Of a DNA stretch of 64,000 bases, positions 26,751 through 35,462 are shown one piece after another (the stretch's first letter is position 1; every line of letters starts with the position of its first letter). Made by a program: the position numbers and the translations under genes. The notes beneath the pieces are model-generated. The model made no database searches. It was not told the origin of the DNA and saw nothing but the letters and a program-made list of their open reading frames with translations. The DNA is from Rhizobium jaguaris (GTDB lineage: Bacteria > Pseudomonadota > Alphaproteobacteria > Rhizobiales > Rhizobiaceae). The stretch is taken from contig NZ_CP032695.1 of the NCBI RefSeq assembly GCF_003627755.1, positions 2,520,927 to 2,584,926 on the forward strand, read 5' to 3'.

Positions 26751-27818
26751 CTATCCGGCGAAGGATAGCATGTTACCAAGGCTCTGCCCGTGCAAGGGCA
26801 GCCGGGTGCCGGTCTCGGCGAAGACATCTGGACTGTCGCGAACGGCTTCCGAGCGGACATCTCGTGGCGAGATGCCGAACTCGTGTCTGAAGGCCCGAGT
26901 GAAGGCGGAGGGATCGATAAAACCCCATTGCTCGGCGATCTGACAGATTGGCCGTCGGTCGTCATGATTGGAAAGTGCTTTGCGCGTTTGAAGCAACCGC
27001 TCCCGGCGAATGTAGGCATGGATGCCACCGTCCGCTTCGAATAGCCGATAGAGACGTGCCCTGGAAAGGCCGAGATCCTTGCAAAGGTTATCGACGGTCA
27101 AATCCGCATCCAGGAGCTTGCGCGCGATCAACTGTCGCGCCCGTTCCATGATCGTCCGCTCGATCGGATTTTGTGCCTTTGCCATGCCCTCGCGGGATGG
27201 AGCCACACATGCAGCGAGGAGTGCGCGAGTGGCATCGACGATATAAGAAGTCTCTGTCAATCGAACCTCGTGCAACGACCTGCGCAGGAGCAGCATGTAA
27301 TCCGCCAGCAACGAGCCTAGCCCACCACCGAGCTGGACGTTTGCCATATGGTCGGGCGTCGAACCCGGCATGAATAAATCCCGAGGCACGTAAAGGGCCA
27401 AACTGCCCGATGCCGCTGTCTGCGTTTCAAACGGCTTTGCAAGACAGTGCAAAGTCGGCATAGCGGCCGGAATTTCCTCGCAACCGCCGGACCTGGAGGA
27501 CTGGAGGGGTAGCAAGATGTACCAATGGTCGAATATCGGCTTCCTCAGATGCTGCCATCCATAAATATAGCCGTCGCCGGGAAGTCGGGTATAGGCGAAA
27601 ACCATCTTCCCGAGACCCCAAACCACCTGCCGTGCCGGAAAAGTGAGCCCTTTGCTTCGGATAAGCCGACCGTCTTCGACCCCTTCCCTCATGGACCGAA
27701 AGGCATCGAACTGCTCGTGCGGCGGATATTCCAGTGTCGTGAAGTCGATCGAAGAGGTCAGTGTGTCGCCGACACCTGCAACGTCGATGGCATGCAAGAG
27801 CTGAGACATATTGATCAT
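26751..27818 (-). CDS. AraC family transcriptional regulator (second of a paralogous pair)
   Basis: 355 residues from ATG 27818, preceded by GGGAG; a longer frame reaches 27869. It shares domain order and many segments with the protein from 24229-25299: 'FPARQVVWGLGKMVFAYTRL', 'LGSLLADYMLLLRRSLHEVR', then the helix-turn-helix 'LGLSRARLYRLFEADGGIHA' and 'IAEQWGFIDPSAFTRAFRHE' with 'FGISPRDVRSE'. The pair probably arose by duplication. The neighbouring gene (SDR) is transcribed in the same direction 250 bases upstream and could be a target, but this is only context. Confidence 0.88.
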   Translation of the reverse strand: MINMSQLLHAIDVAGVGDTLTSSIDFTTLEYPPHEQFDAFRSMREGVEDGRLIRSKGLTFPARQVVWGLGKMVFAYTRLPGDGYIYGWQHLRKPIFDHWYILLPLQSSRSGGCEEIPAAMPTLHCLAKPFETQTAASGSLALYVPRDLFMPGSTPDHMANVQLGGGLGSLLADYMLLLRRSLHEVRLTETSYIVDATRALLAACVAPSREGMAKAQNPIERTIMERARQLIARKLLDADLTVDNLCKDLGLSRARLYRLFEADGGIHAYIRRERLLQTRKALSNHDDRRPICQIAEQWGFIDPSAFTRAFRHEFGISPRDVRSEAVRDSPDVFAETGTRLPLHGQSLGNMLSFAG

Positions 27819-28071
27819 ATGAACGCTCCCGATGATTCGTGGGCCCCATCCCTCGTCTTCCGTCTGCAAGATTATTGATTGTCGCTACACGTTGAACATG
27901 CTCGTGAAAATTAGATATAGTCGGGTGAAGATCGGCGTCATAGGAATGAGCGCGCAGCCTGGCCATTTAGCCGGAGCTTTCCTTACGTCGAGGACTCTCC
28001 ATATTGTTCCGCTGCTCTTGGCCGATGGCCGTGGCCATGGCGTTGCAGGTTTGCTCATGCAGAGTCGAAAA

Positions 28072-28845
28072 TCATTGCCCCAACCAGCCTCCGTCTACGG
28101 GCAGCGTCACACCGTTCACCTGAGCCGCGGCATCGGAACAGAGAAACGCGGCGAGTGAACCGAGCTGGTCCGGCGCCTTCAGCTCATATGATAGTTGCAG
28201 CTCTCCGACAGGAGTTCTCCGGCGAGTCTTGGGACGACGGCCATTGCGAGGTGCGGCATCGCTGCCGGTCGTGTTGACGGGCGGGATTGGCACCCAGCCG
28301 GGACAAATCACATTGCAGGTAACACCGCAGGCCACGAGATCGACCGCTACATCCTTCGTCAAACCGATCACGCCGTATTTCGACGCCTGGGCCGCGCTTT
28401 TGTTTCCGGCATCGGCCCACATGGGGGCTACGTTAATGATCCTTCCCCAGCCTCGCTCGAGCATCTGTGGAAGAACTGCCCGTATTGTCAGCCAGACGGC
28501 CGTCAGATTGACTGCGATTGTCGCGTCCCATTGCTGGGCGGCAGACGTTAGTGCGGAATCAGCCGGCTGAATGCCCGCATTGTTGACCAGTATGTCGACA
28601 CGCCCCATGACATCGGTTGCATTGCCGATGAGCTCGATGGCCTCCTCCGCGTTCGAGAGATCTGCTGCACCGAACGCCACCCGAATGCCATAGACTTTGG
28701 CGATTTCACGGCAGAGTGCTTCATTCGCCGGGACGTCTCCAGGCCCATTGATCACGAGATCGGCGCCGCCTGCGGCTAGCTTGCACGCAATTCCGAGGCC
28801 GATACCGCTCGTCGAACCCGTTACGACTGCCACCCGCCCTTTCAA
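28072..28845 (-). CDS. SDR family protein, catalytic Ser and Tyr replaced
   Basis: 257 residues if started at TTG 28845, which has AAGGAG nine bases before it and aligns with the N-terminus of 3-hydroxybutyrate dehydrogenases; ATG 28962 is a longer alternative. The NAD-binding TGSTSGIGLG, the NNAG strand and the 'VTLPVDGGWLGQ' end are intact. Compared with rhizobial BdhA (IINIAS...KSAYVAAKHG), this protein has IINVAP and KSAAQASKYG, so the catalytic serine is Pro and the catalytic tyrosine is Ala, with the lysine kept. It may be inactive as a dehydrogenase or use another chemistry. The reading frame is otherwise undamaged. Confidence 0.8.
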   Translation of the reverse strand: MKGRVAVVTGSTSGIGLGIACKLAAGGADLVINGPGDVPANEALCREIAKVYGIRVAFGAADLSNAEEAIELIGNATDVMGRVDILVNNAGIQPADSALTSAAQQWDATIAVNLTAVWLTIRAVLPQMLERGWGRIINVAPMWADAGNKSAAQASKYGVIGLTKDVAVDLVACGVTCNVICPGWVPIPPVNTTGSDAAPRNGRRPKTRRRTPVGELQLSYELKAPDQLGSLAAFLCSDAAAQVNGVTLPVDGGWLGQ

Positions 28846-29449
28846 GATGACATCTCCTTCCCTGAAACCCGCAGAAGATCTTCCTTCCGGTTCCGAGAGG
28901 GCTACAGCGCCATACGTCCTAAAGCGAGCTGCCGAAAGACTGTGCAAGATTTCGGCTGACATCCCCTCCAACTTCTTGATGTGGAAGCGGATTTGAAAAC
29001 AGGCCGATGCAACCGTTGCCTGTCTGCCCACACAATTCGGAATATCCCAGCACCAATTTTGTAGCTTGGATGAGCGGGGCTTAACATGGCGTGAAATCTC
29101 AATTCTGATCACAGAATCCCATATATTGCCTTGCCGGAGCCGTTTCCCCGTCGCTTCCCTTCAGAAGGTGGCCGCATCGCCGCTTCCTCCGAGGATCAAA
29201 CACGCCGAACACGGCACGTGCCTTCCAATGTGCCGCAAACCGCGAAATCCCCACCATCCGGATGCATTGCACGCATCACCGCGACAGAGGCCAGCACACG
29301 ACCGCCAGTGAGTGGTGAAGCGAACGGCCTCCGATTGCCGCTTCAGAAAGAGACGATGCGCACAGTTGCGGGATTCTGAGCTGATTTCTTCGCAAAGCCG
29401 AAAACATACAATGACCATGATCCAACTTAGCGTCGTTGAGGGAGCTCAC
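28846..29449. other. Intergenic region, no gene recognised
   Basis: About 600 bases between the SDR gene and the DUF1269 gene. Open frames of 66-99 codons occur on both strands but overlap each other, lack ribosome sites and match nothing I know. Promoters of both flanking genes are expected. The frame in which the DUF1269 gene lies is open back to 29312 without family resemblance. Confidence 0.5.
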
Positions 29450-29968
29450 ATGTCAGATCTCATCGTCATTGTTTACCCCACGGAATCCAAAGCCGAGGAA
29501 GTCCGGCAGCGGCTCCTTGAGCTGCAGAAGGAATATTTGATCAAGCTTGGCGACGCTGTCATCGCCACCAAGACGGAGTCTGGAAAGATCAAGCTCAACC
29601 AGCTCATGAACACGACGGCAACCGGCGCGATCTCCGGCAGCTTCTGGGGCCTGCTCATAGGCGTGCTGTTCCTCAACCCGATCCTCGGCGTAGCTGTCGG
29701 CGCTGCTTCGGGCGCCATTGGCGGCGCCTTGACCGACGTCGGCATAAACGACGCCTTCATGAAGGATCTTGCCGCCAGCCTGCATCCAGGAAACGGCGCC
29801 CTGTTTCTGCTGGTCCAGTCGATCACGTCCGACAAGGTATTGAAAGAAATCCAGGGATTCGGCGGCCACGTGCTCAAGACGTCGCTCGACGAAACCAAGG
29901 AGCAGACCCTTCGCAACGCTCTTGAGAGTGCTTCCAAGGCGGCTGAAGCGGACGCCGCACAAAAGTAG
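29450..29968 (+). CDS. DUF1269 family glycine-zipper membrane protein
   Basis: 172 residues from ATG 29450, with GGGAG eight bases upstream. N-terminal 'SDLIVIVYPTESKAEEVR' and the downstream 'YLIKLGDAVIATKTESGKIK' are typical of the DUF1269 family. A glycine-rich hydrophobic segment (about 60-95: GAISGSFWGLLIGVLFLNP then GVAVGAASGAIGGALTDVGI) could insert in or associate with membranes. The C-terminal half is a small alpha/beta domain. Members are stress-linked but uncharacterised. A strong hairpin terminator follows at 30016. Confidence 0.88.
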   Translation: MSDLIVIVYPTESKAEEVRQRLLELQKEYLIKLGDAVIATKTESGKIKLNQLMNTTATGAISGSFWGLLIGVLFLNPILGVAVGAASGAIGGALTDVGINDAFMKDLAASLHPGNGALFLLVQSITSDKVLKEIQGFGGHVLKTSLDETKEQTLRNALESASKAAEADAAQK

Positions 29969-30015
29969 TTTCGCGCGACACCCGAATGAGCTGCCGAAAG
30001 GGATGCGGGATGTAT

Positions 30016-30056
30016 CCTGTGCGTCGTTCGAGAGCTCGACGCACAGGTTCCTTCTT
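30016..30056 (+). terminator. Intrinsic terminator after the DUF1269 gene
   Basis: CCTGTGCGTCG at 30016-30026 pairs perfectly with CGACGCACAGG at 30037-30047 (11 bp, GC-rich, 10-base loop) and is followed by TTCCTTCTT. This fits a rho-independent terminator 48 bases after the stop codon. Confidence 0.65.
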
Positions 30057-30140
30057 GCGCAGCGATAATGCATTCTGAGCGAGGAAAGGGAGATCACCGA
30101 TCTTTTCCGTGGTGTAACCGGTTCAGACAGGCATTATTTG

Positions 30141-31886
30141 ATGACCACGCTGATCGATCCGAGAATGGGCGATGTGGAAGCGGACGCCTCCAGCACCAAG
30201 CGGCGCTCGCTTCTGTCCCTGGCCGGTAGCCTTCTTGCGGAAATCAGCCTTCCTAAGCTCATTCTGGTCTGGTTCGTCCTAATCGCCGTCCCGGCCTTGC
30301 TGCTCGGGTTGGCGCCGCTTGTCGGGACGGCCTGGCTGGCACAATTCTCGCGCCGCCTTGCAAGTTCTTACCGCGGCGTTTGGCCATTCGTCATTCTCGT
30401 GATCGTTGCGGTGATAGGCTGGCTTGGCGGAAGACCACTCCAACGGGCTGCGGAACAGGGCTTCTGGTCACTGAATTCATTGGCGATACAACCGGGTTAC
30501 GCGTTGTATCGCGAAGGAGTGCGGCATTTTCTGGAAGCGATGTTCGAGAGGCGGCTGAACGAGAAACGTCGCGCCCGCCTGCGCGGTGTGAGCGCAGCCG
30601 TTGCGGGCCTGCTTCTATGTCTGTCCTCCCTGGCGGTGATTGCCGTTGCCTGGCCTTATTCACGTTGGACTGGCCAGCTCTCCGACTTGACGGCGCCTCT
30701 TTCACTTGTCGTTCCCACCCTTACCAACGCTGTGATCATCCTCTGTATCTATTGCGCAGGGGCAGCACTGGTCTGGGGTCTTGCCGACGCCACGATGGAC
30801 CAGCCACAGGGCATCACGGACTTCAGCCATCCATCGGAGCTGACACGAAAATGGCGGGTCGCACATCTGTCTGACATCCATGTCGTCGGAGAGCGATATG
30901 GCTTTCGCATCGAGAGCGGACGATCAGGCCCGCGTGGCAACGACCGACTGGCTGAGCTTTTTACGAAGCTCTCAGCGATCGATAGCGAAAATCGATTGGA
31001 TCATATCCTGATCACCGGCGATATAACCGATGCCGGTCGATCACCCGAATGGGCAGAATTTTCGACGGCGCTGTCACCTTACCCGGAGTTGGCCCAACGA
31101 GTGCTTCTTCTTCCCGGCAATCACGATATCAATGTCGTGGACCGAGCCAATCCCGCCCGGCTTGACCTTCCGATCAGTCCTGCCCGGCGGCTTCGGGAGA
31201 TGCGAGCGCTTTCCGGGATGGCCGCTGTGCAGGCCAACAAGGTTCATGTGGTGGATCACTCGACCTGGGAATTCGGTGCGACACTCGCCCACGCACTGGC
31301 GCCATATGGCGCCGATATCGCAACATTCGCTGACAGCGGCGGCTTTCGGCTGGCTGCAAGCCTTGCCACCGTCTGGACAGAGATCTTCCCAATGATCCTG
31401 CCGCCGGACGGAGAGGATGGTCTCGGGATCATCCTGCTGGATTCCACCGCTCAAACGCATTTCTCCTTCACGAATGCTCTCGGATTGATATCGTCCGAAC
31501 AGTCGAGGGCGATCAAGGCAGCTGTGCAACGGTTTCCGCGCGCTTCCTGGATCGTGGCTCTGCACCATCATCTGGTCGAATATCCGACCCTTTCCAAGAA
31601 GTTTTCGGAACGGATCGGTACTGCCTTGATCAATGGATCCTGGTTTGTGCGGCAACTGCAGCAGTTGAACGACAGCATCATCGTCATGCATGGTCATCGC
31701 CATATCGACTGGATAGGACACTGCGGGAAGCTTAAAATCATCTCGGCTCCGTCCCCCGTCATGGGGAACACCGGCGAGGACGTCACCCATTTTCATATCC
31801 ACACGCTTGGGATCGACCGTGACGGCGCATTGGTTATGCTTCCGCCGGAACGCGTGGATGTCCCAGGCTCCGTTCTTTCCGCTTAG
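30141..31886 (+). CDS. Membrane-anchored metallophosphoesterase
   Basis: 581 residues from ATG 30141 (a TTG directly before it is possible). The first 240 residues hold about five hydrophobic segments. The calcineurin-like phosphoesterase domain follows with all metal motifs: HLSDIHVVG (D-x-H), ITGDITDAG (GD), LPGNHDIN (GNHD), ALHHHLVEY and MHGHRHIDW (GHxH). Two metal ions should be bound by these residues. Substrates could be phospholipids, UDP-sugars or cyclic nucleotides; sequence does not decide. It follows DUF1269 after a terminator and is probably separately transcribed. Confidence 0.9.
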   Translation: MTTLIDPRMGDVEADASSTKRRSLLSLAGSLLAEISLPKLILVWFVLIAVPALLLGLAPLVGTAWLAQFSRRLASSYRGVWPFVILVIVAVIGWLGGRPLQRAAEQGFWSLNSLAIQPGYALYREGVRHFLEAMFERRLNEKRRARLRGVSAAVAGLLLCLSSLAVIAVAWPYSRWTGQLSDLTAPLSLVVPTLTNAVIILCIYCAGAALVWGLADATMDQPQGITDFSHPSELTRKWRVAHLSDIHVVGERYGFRIESGRSGPRGNDRLAELFTKLSAIDSENRLDHILITGDITDAGRSPEWAEFSTALSPYPELAQRVLLLPGNHDINVVDRANPARLDLPISPARRLREMRALSGMAAVQANKVHVVDHSTWEFGATLAHALAPYGADIATFADSGGFRLAASLATVWTEIFPMILPPDGEDGLGIILLDSTAQTHFSFTNALGLISSEQSRAIKAAVQRFPRASWIVALHHHLVEYPTLSKKFSERIGTALINGSWFVRQLQQLNDSIIVMHGHRHIDWIGHCGKLKIISAPSPVMGNTGEDVTHFHIHTLGIDRDGALVMLPPERVDVPGSVLSA

Positions 31887-31902
31887 CGCGGCTCGACCTG
31901 TT

Positions 31903-32943
31903 CTACCCCTGCTTTTCCGTCCCATCATCCTTCGCGCTCTGCAAATCCGCCAGCCACTGTGTCGCAGGCGATTGCTCGCAAAATGTCAGTATGGCGATCG
32001 TGATCGGAACTCCGATGAAAGCACCGAACAGCCCCCAGAGAAACGTCCACAGGAAAACAGAAAACAGCACCACGAACGATGAAACAGCCAGTGCGTTTCC
32101 GGCCACCCTTGGCTCGATATAGCTGCCGATCACGAATTGGATGACATTGAGGCATGCAAAGACAATCAGCGCGGCTTGCAGGGATTCGAATTGGGCCAAT
32201 GCATAGAGCGTCGGCAACAACGTGGCGATGAAAGACCCGATGAACGGTATGTAGTTCAGCGTGAAGGCGATGACGCCCCACTCGGCCGCGAATTGAAGGC
32301 CGAACGCAAGCGCCAATACCCAGATCATTGCGCCCGTCACGATGCTCATCATCGTCCTGATCAGCATGTAGCGGCGAAACTTGGCGGCGGTCAGGCTGCA
32401 GCCGTCGATCAAGATGCGCGCCGTTTCTGGGCCCAACACCGTCCGAATCCTTCGGCTGAGCGGTGCAATTTCGAGAAGTCCGAGCAGCACGTAGACGAGT
32501 ACCACGAGCCAGAAAGAAATCAGGGTGTTGAGACGTGCTGTCAGCCCCTGCAGCATTCCCATGGCCCAACGCATGTTGAAATGCTCTCCCCAAATACCGG
32601 CGACGACGACACCATGCTCCTCCAGCCAGGCGACGGCCTGGTCGTAAAGCATCTGGAATCGTGGGGCGTCCGATATTAATGATCGTGCGATACGCCCGAA
32701 GCCCCAGGCAGCCACGGAAGCGAAGAGAACAAACGCGATGACGATGGCGCCGACCACGAGCGCCAGGGCAAGGAGCTTCGGCAGAAAGGACTGAAGCGTC
32801 CTTTGCATCGGCCACACGATGGCAATGATGAATAAGGCGCAAGCGACCGGGGCAAATATGACAGCCGAAAGATGGAGAGTGGTTAAGGCCGCTATTACGG
32901 CGATTATACCGAGGAGAACGAGAATGGTTCGATCTTTAACCAT
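31903..32943 (-). CDS. AI-2E family transporter
   Basis: 346 residues from ATG 32943 (the frame continues to 33006). Seven to eight hydrophobic segments in the order typical of the AI-2E/PerM family, including the re-entrant 'FTLNYIPFIGSFIATLLPTL' region, 'SYIEPRVAGNALAVSSFVVL' (the PxxxG signature near the end) and 'WGLFGAFIGVPITIAI'. Family members range from autoinducer-2 export (TqsA) to Na+/H+ exchange and general permease roles; substrate is not predictable. Convergent with the metallophosphoesterase, 16 bases between stops. Confidence 0.87.
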   Translation of the reverse strand: MVKDRTILVLLGIIAVIAALTTLHLSAVIFAPVACALFIIAIVWPMQRTLQSFLPKLLALALVVGAIVIAFVLFASVAAWGFGRIARSLISDAPRFQMLYDQAVAWLEEHGVVVAGIWGEHFNMRWAMGMLQGLTARLNTLISFWLVVLVYVLLGLLEIAPLSRRIRTVLGPETARILIDGCSLTAAKFRRYMLIRTMMSIVTGAMIWVLALAFGLQFAAEWGVIAFTLNYIPFIGSFIATLLPTLYALAQFESLQAALIVFACLNVIQFVIGSYIEPRVAGNALAVSSFVVLFSVFLWTFLWGLFGAFIGVPITIAILTFCEQSPATQWLADLQSAKDDGTEKQG

Positions 32944-33130
32944 GAATAGCCATCGGAACGTAAGAAACGATATCGTCGACTCTGTCGGAACTATTATGGA
33001 TATCAAACCGAAGTCTCACGACGGCTGAAGGCATGATCCTACGTGTTGATCTGGTCCTTGTATATCCTCCCGTCCATCGATTCGTTGGGTCAAGGACTGG
33101 ATCTCCGGGCGATGGCAGAGGCAGCCGGTA

Positions 33131-33159
33131 TGTACGTCGGGTATATCACCCGACGTACA
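33131..33159. repeat. Perfect 12-bp inverted repeat, 5-base loop
   Basis: TGTACGTCGGGT at 33131-33142 is the exact reverse complement of ACCCGACGTACA at 33148-33159, loop ATATC. It lies 41 bases after the stop of the YXWGXW-type gene (minus strand) and could form a very stable hairpin, yet no T-run follows on either strand. It may end or protect a transcript or be an operator. Confidence 0.85.
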
Positions 33160-33199
33160 GGAGAACATCGTTCACCCCTTCACTTGAACGACTGTGCTG

Positions 33200-33541
33200 T
33201 CAGCGCACCCATTGGCCATGGATGAACATCCACTCGCCGTTGCGATGGGTCCAGCGCGGCTGCCGATAGTGGAAGCCACGTCTCTCGGGAATCCAACGGC
33301 CGGGCACCCACACATAGTCGCGCCTGCGGACGCTCCATTCCCAGTATCCTGGTACCCAGACCTGACCACGCCGTGGCGGCGGCCTTCGCTCATGGCGAGG
33401 GCGTGGGGGTGGACGGTTCGGCCGATTCTCCGGTCTCTGGGATCGCTGGGCGTCTGCTTCATCTACGGGGAGGATCGCCACTAATGGCGCGATGGTGGCA
33501 CCAGTCAGAAGTGCCTTAAGTAAGAAACGTCGTGAAAACAT
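33200..33541 (-). CDS. Exported YXWGXW-repeat protein with twin-arginine-like signal
   Basis: 113 residues from ATG 33541. The N-terminus SRRFLLKALLTGATIAPLV has a paired arginine followed by a hydrophobic core, close to the Tat motif SRRxFLK. Cleavage would fall near DEADAQ. The mature part is a proline/arginine-rich stretch (about 32-58) followed by three aromatic repeats: VWVPGYWEW, VWVPGRWIPE and MFIHGQWVR, which match the YXWGXW/WxPGxW type repeat of envelope proteins. Function unknown; likely periplasmic and cationic. Confidence 0.82.
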   Translation of the reverse strand: MFSRRFLLKALLTGATIAPLVAILPVDEADAQRSQRPENRPNRPPPRPRHERRPPPRRGQVWVPGYWEWSVRRRDYVWVPGRWIPERRGFHYRQPRWTHRNGEWMFIHGQWVR

Positions 33542-33820
33542 AGCTTCCCACCTATTGGCTGCCGGCAAGCTTTTGCCGAAGGAACGGATATAGCTTAGCC
33601 GACGATGATCCGTTCGTGATGGGCAGAGAATCTCATCCTTATGCAGAACGGCTCAATTGCTCCGAGACTGCTACAACCTTCAGAATGGCGGGAATCAAGC
33701 AAAGGGCGTCCATGACCAAGCACGTAAGGGCCTGAACGCCCGCCGCCTAGCAAGGATTGGGACCCGAAGCACAGCTTTAGGATTCCTTGCCGATCACAGC
33801 GCCACATGGAAAAGGTTAGA

Positions 33821-35308
33821 ATGTCGACATGGGGTCAGCATCCCGGCATTTCCAATCGTCAGGCTTCGAGTCATCAGTCCATGATTTCCGCTTCTGAACA
33901 GAAATTCTCGTTGTGGACGCTGATGGCCATGTGCGTCGGCTCGATGGTTGGCGCAGGGATTTTCTCGCTGCCGCAAGCCTTCGGTCGAGCGACGGGACCA
34001 TTTGGAGCCGTCATCGCCTGGTCAATCGCCGGCGTCGGCATGCTCATGCTGGCCTTCGTGTTCCAGTCGCTCTCCCGACGCAAGCCGGATCTCGATGCTG
34101 GTATCTACGCCTACGCCAAGGCCGGCTTCGGCGATTATCTCGGCTTCCTGTCGGCGCTAGGCTACTGGTCGGCGGCTCTTCTCGGCAACGTATCCTATTT
34201 CGTGCTGATCAAGTCGACGCTCGGTCTGTTCTTCCCGATCTTCGGAGATGGCAACACCGTCACTGCGATCGCGACCTCGTCGGTCCTGCTGTGGATTGTT
34301 CACTCTCTCATCCTGCGCGGAATAAGGGAGGCAGCCGCACTTAACACGATCGTCACCTTCGCCAAGATCATTCCCATACTCCTGTTCATCGTTCTGGTGT
34401 TCTTCGGTTTCAAGGCCGATGTCTTCAGCGCCAATTTCTGGGGTGGCGGAGCGACGTTAGGGGACGTGGCGGCTCAGGTCCGCGCGACAATGCTCGTCAC
34501 GGTCTTCGTGTTCGTCGGCATCGAAGGGGCAAGCGTCTATTCGCGCTACGCCCGCAATCGCTCCGACGTCGGCATCGCGACGCTCTTGGGATTCCTCGGA
34601 GTGCTCTGCCTGCTCGTTCTTGTCACGATGTTGTCGTACGGAGTGATGCAGAAAGCGGATCTCGCTCAGCTTAGAAATCCGTCGATGGCCGGCGTTCTCG
34701 AGGCCGTCGTTGGTCCCTGGGGCGCCCTGTTCGTCAGTGCGGGCTTGATCATTTCTGTGGCGGGCGCTTACTTATCCTGGGTTCTTCTCGCCGCCGAAAT
34801 CCTTTTTTCAGCCTCCAAATACGACACGATGCCCCGATTTCTCTCCCACGAGAACAGGAACGGTGTTCCCTCCAATGCGCTGTGGCTTACCAATATCGTC
34901 GTCCAGATATTTCTGATCCTGACGCTGTTTACCCAATATGCCTTCCGGCTTGCACTCGAGTTGACAAGTTCGATGATACTCATCCCCTATCTCCTTGTGG
35001 CAGCCTACGGCGTCAAGCTCGCCTGGACAGGCGAAACCTACGATCGCGACCCGGCCGGTCATCGCGATGATCTCGTGCGATCGGGCATTGCGCTCGTTTA
35101 TACGATCTGGCTGATTTATGCGGCTGGAGCCGGGCATCTTCTGCTGTCCGCCGCCATCTATGCTCCTGGCAGCATTCTGTTCATCATGACGCGCCTCGAG
35201 CAACGCAAAGCCGTCTTTAGCATGATCGAGCTGATCATGTTCGCGGTAGCAGCCATCGGCGCCGTCGTCGCGATCTACGCGATCGTTACCGGTCGCATCA
35301 CCATCTGA
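33821..35308 (+). CDS. arcD: Arginine/ornithine antiporter-like APC permease (ArcD), copy 1
   Basis: 495 residues if started at ATG 33821, which has AAGG five bases upstream; ATG 33806 and ATG 33881 are alternatives and the last aligns best with copy 2. About twelve membrane segments. The basic amino-acid antiporter signature '[20 protein letters not shown]' is near the start of the first segment, and 'GIEGASVYSRYARNRSDVG' lies in the middle. It is close to copy 2 at 35463 through the whole length. Together with arginine deiminase downstream it should exchange external arginine for citrulline or ornithine. No FNR box was seen upstream. Confidence 0.87.
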   Translation: MSTWGQHPGISNRQASSHQSMISASEQKFSLWTLMAMCVGSMVGAGIFSLPQAFGRATGPFGAVIAWSIAGVGMLMLAFVFQSLSRRKPDLDAGIYAYAKAGFGDYLGFLSALGYWSAALLGNVSYFVLIKSTLGLFFPIFGDGNTVTAIATSSVLLWIVHSLILRGIREAAALNTIVTFAKIIPILLFIVLVFFGFKADVFSANFWGGGATLGDVAAQVRATMLVTVFVFVGIEGASVYSRYARNRSDVGIATLLGFLGVLCLLVLVTMLSYGVMQKADLAQLRNPSMAGVLEAVVGPWGALFVSAGLIISVAGAYLSWVLLAAEILFSASKYDTMPRFLSHENRNGVPSNALWLTNIVVQIFLILTLFTQYAFRLALELTSSMILIPYLLVAAYGVKLAWTGETYDRDPAGHRDDLVRSGIALVYTIWLIYAAGAGHLLLSAAIYAPGSILFIMTRLEQRKAVFSMIELIMFAVAAIGAVVAIYAIVTGRITI

Positions 35309-35325
35309 GCCGTTGCTGGCAGACA

Positions 35326-35354
35326 CTTGGAACGGCAACGTTTCCCGTTCCGAG
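35326..35354. repeat. Hairpin between the two arcD genes
   Basis: CTTGGAACGG at 35326-35335 pairs with CCGTTCCGAG at 35345-35354 (9 of 10 bp). It is 17 bases after the copy 1 stop and lacks a T-run. It might stabilise or partly terminate transcripts between the two permease genes. Confidence 0.6.
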
Positions 35355-35462
35355 AAAAAGGGACGCCCGGCACAAAGGTGAGACTTTCAGCTCATTCGCC
35401 GGTGGCAAAATTGGGGCATAAAATCCCGAGACGCAACCTACGAGTAATCGGATTGGTGTCGT

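Noticed and set aside
33043-33225. Short plus-strand frame with a helix-turn-helix-like phrase, as possible recombinase remnant
   Set aside because: The similarity covers only a few residues, there is no ribosome site, and the frame overlaps the inverted repeat at 33131 and the YXWGXW-type gene.
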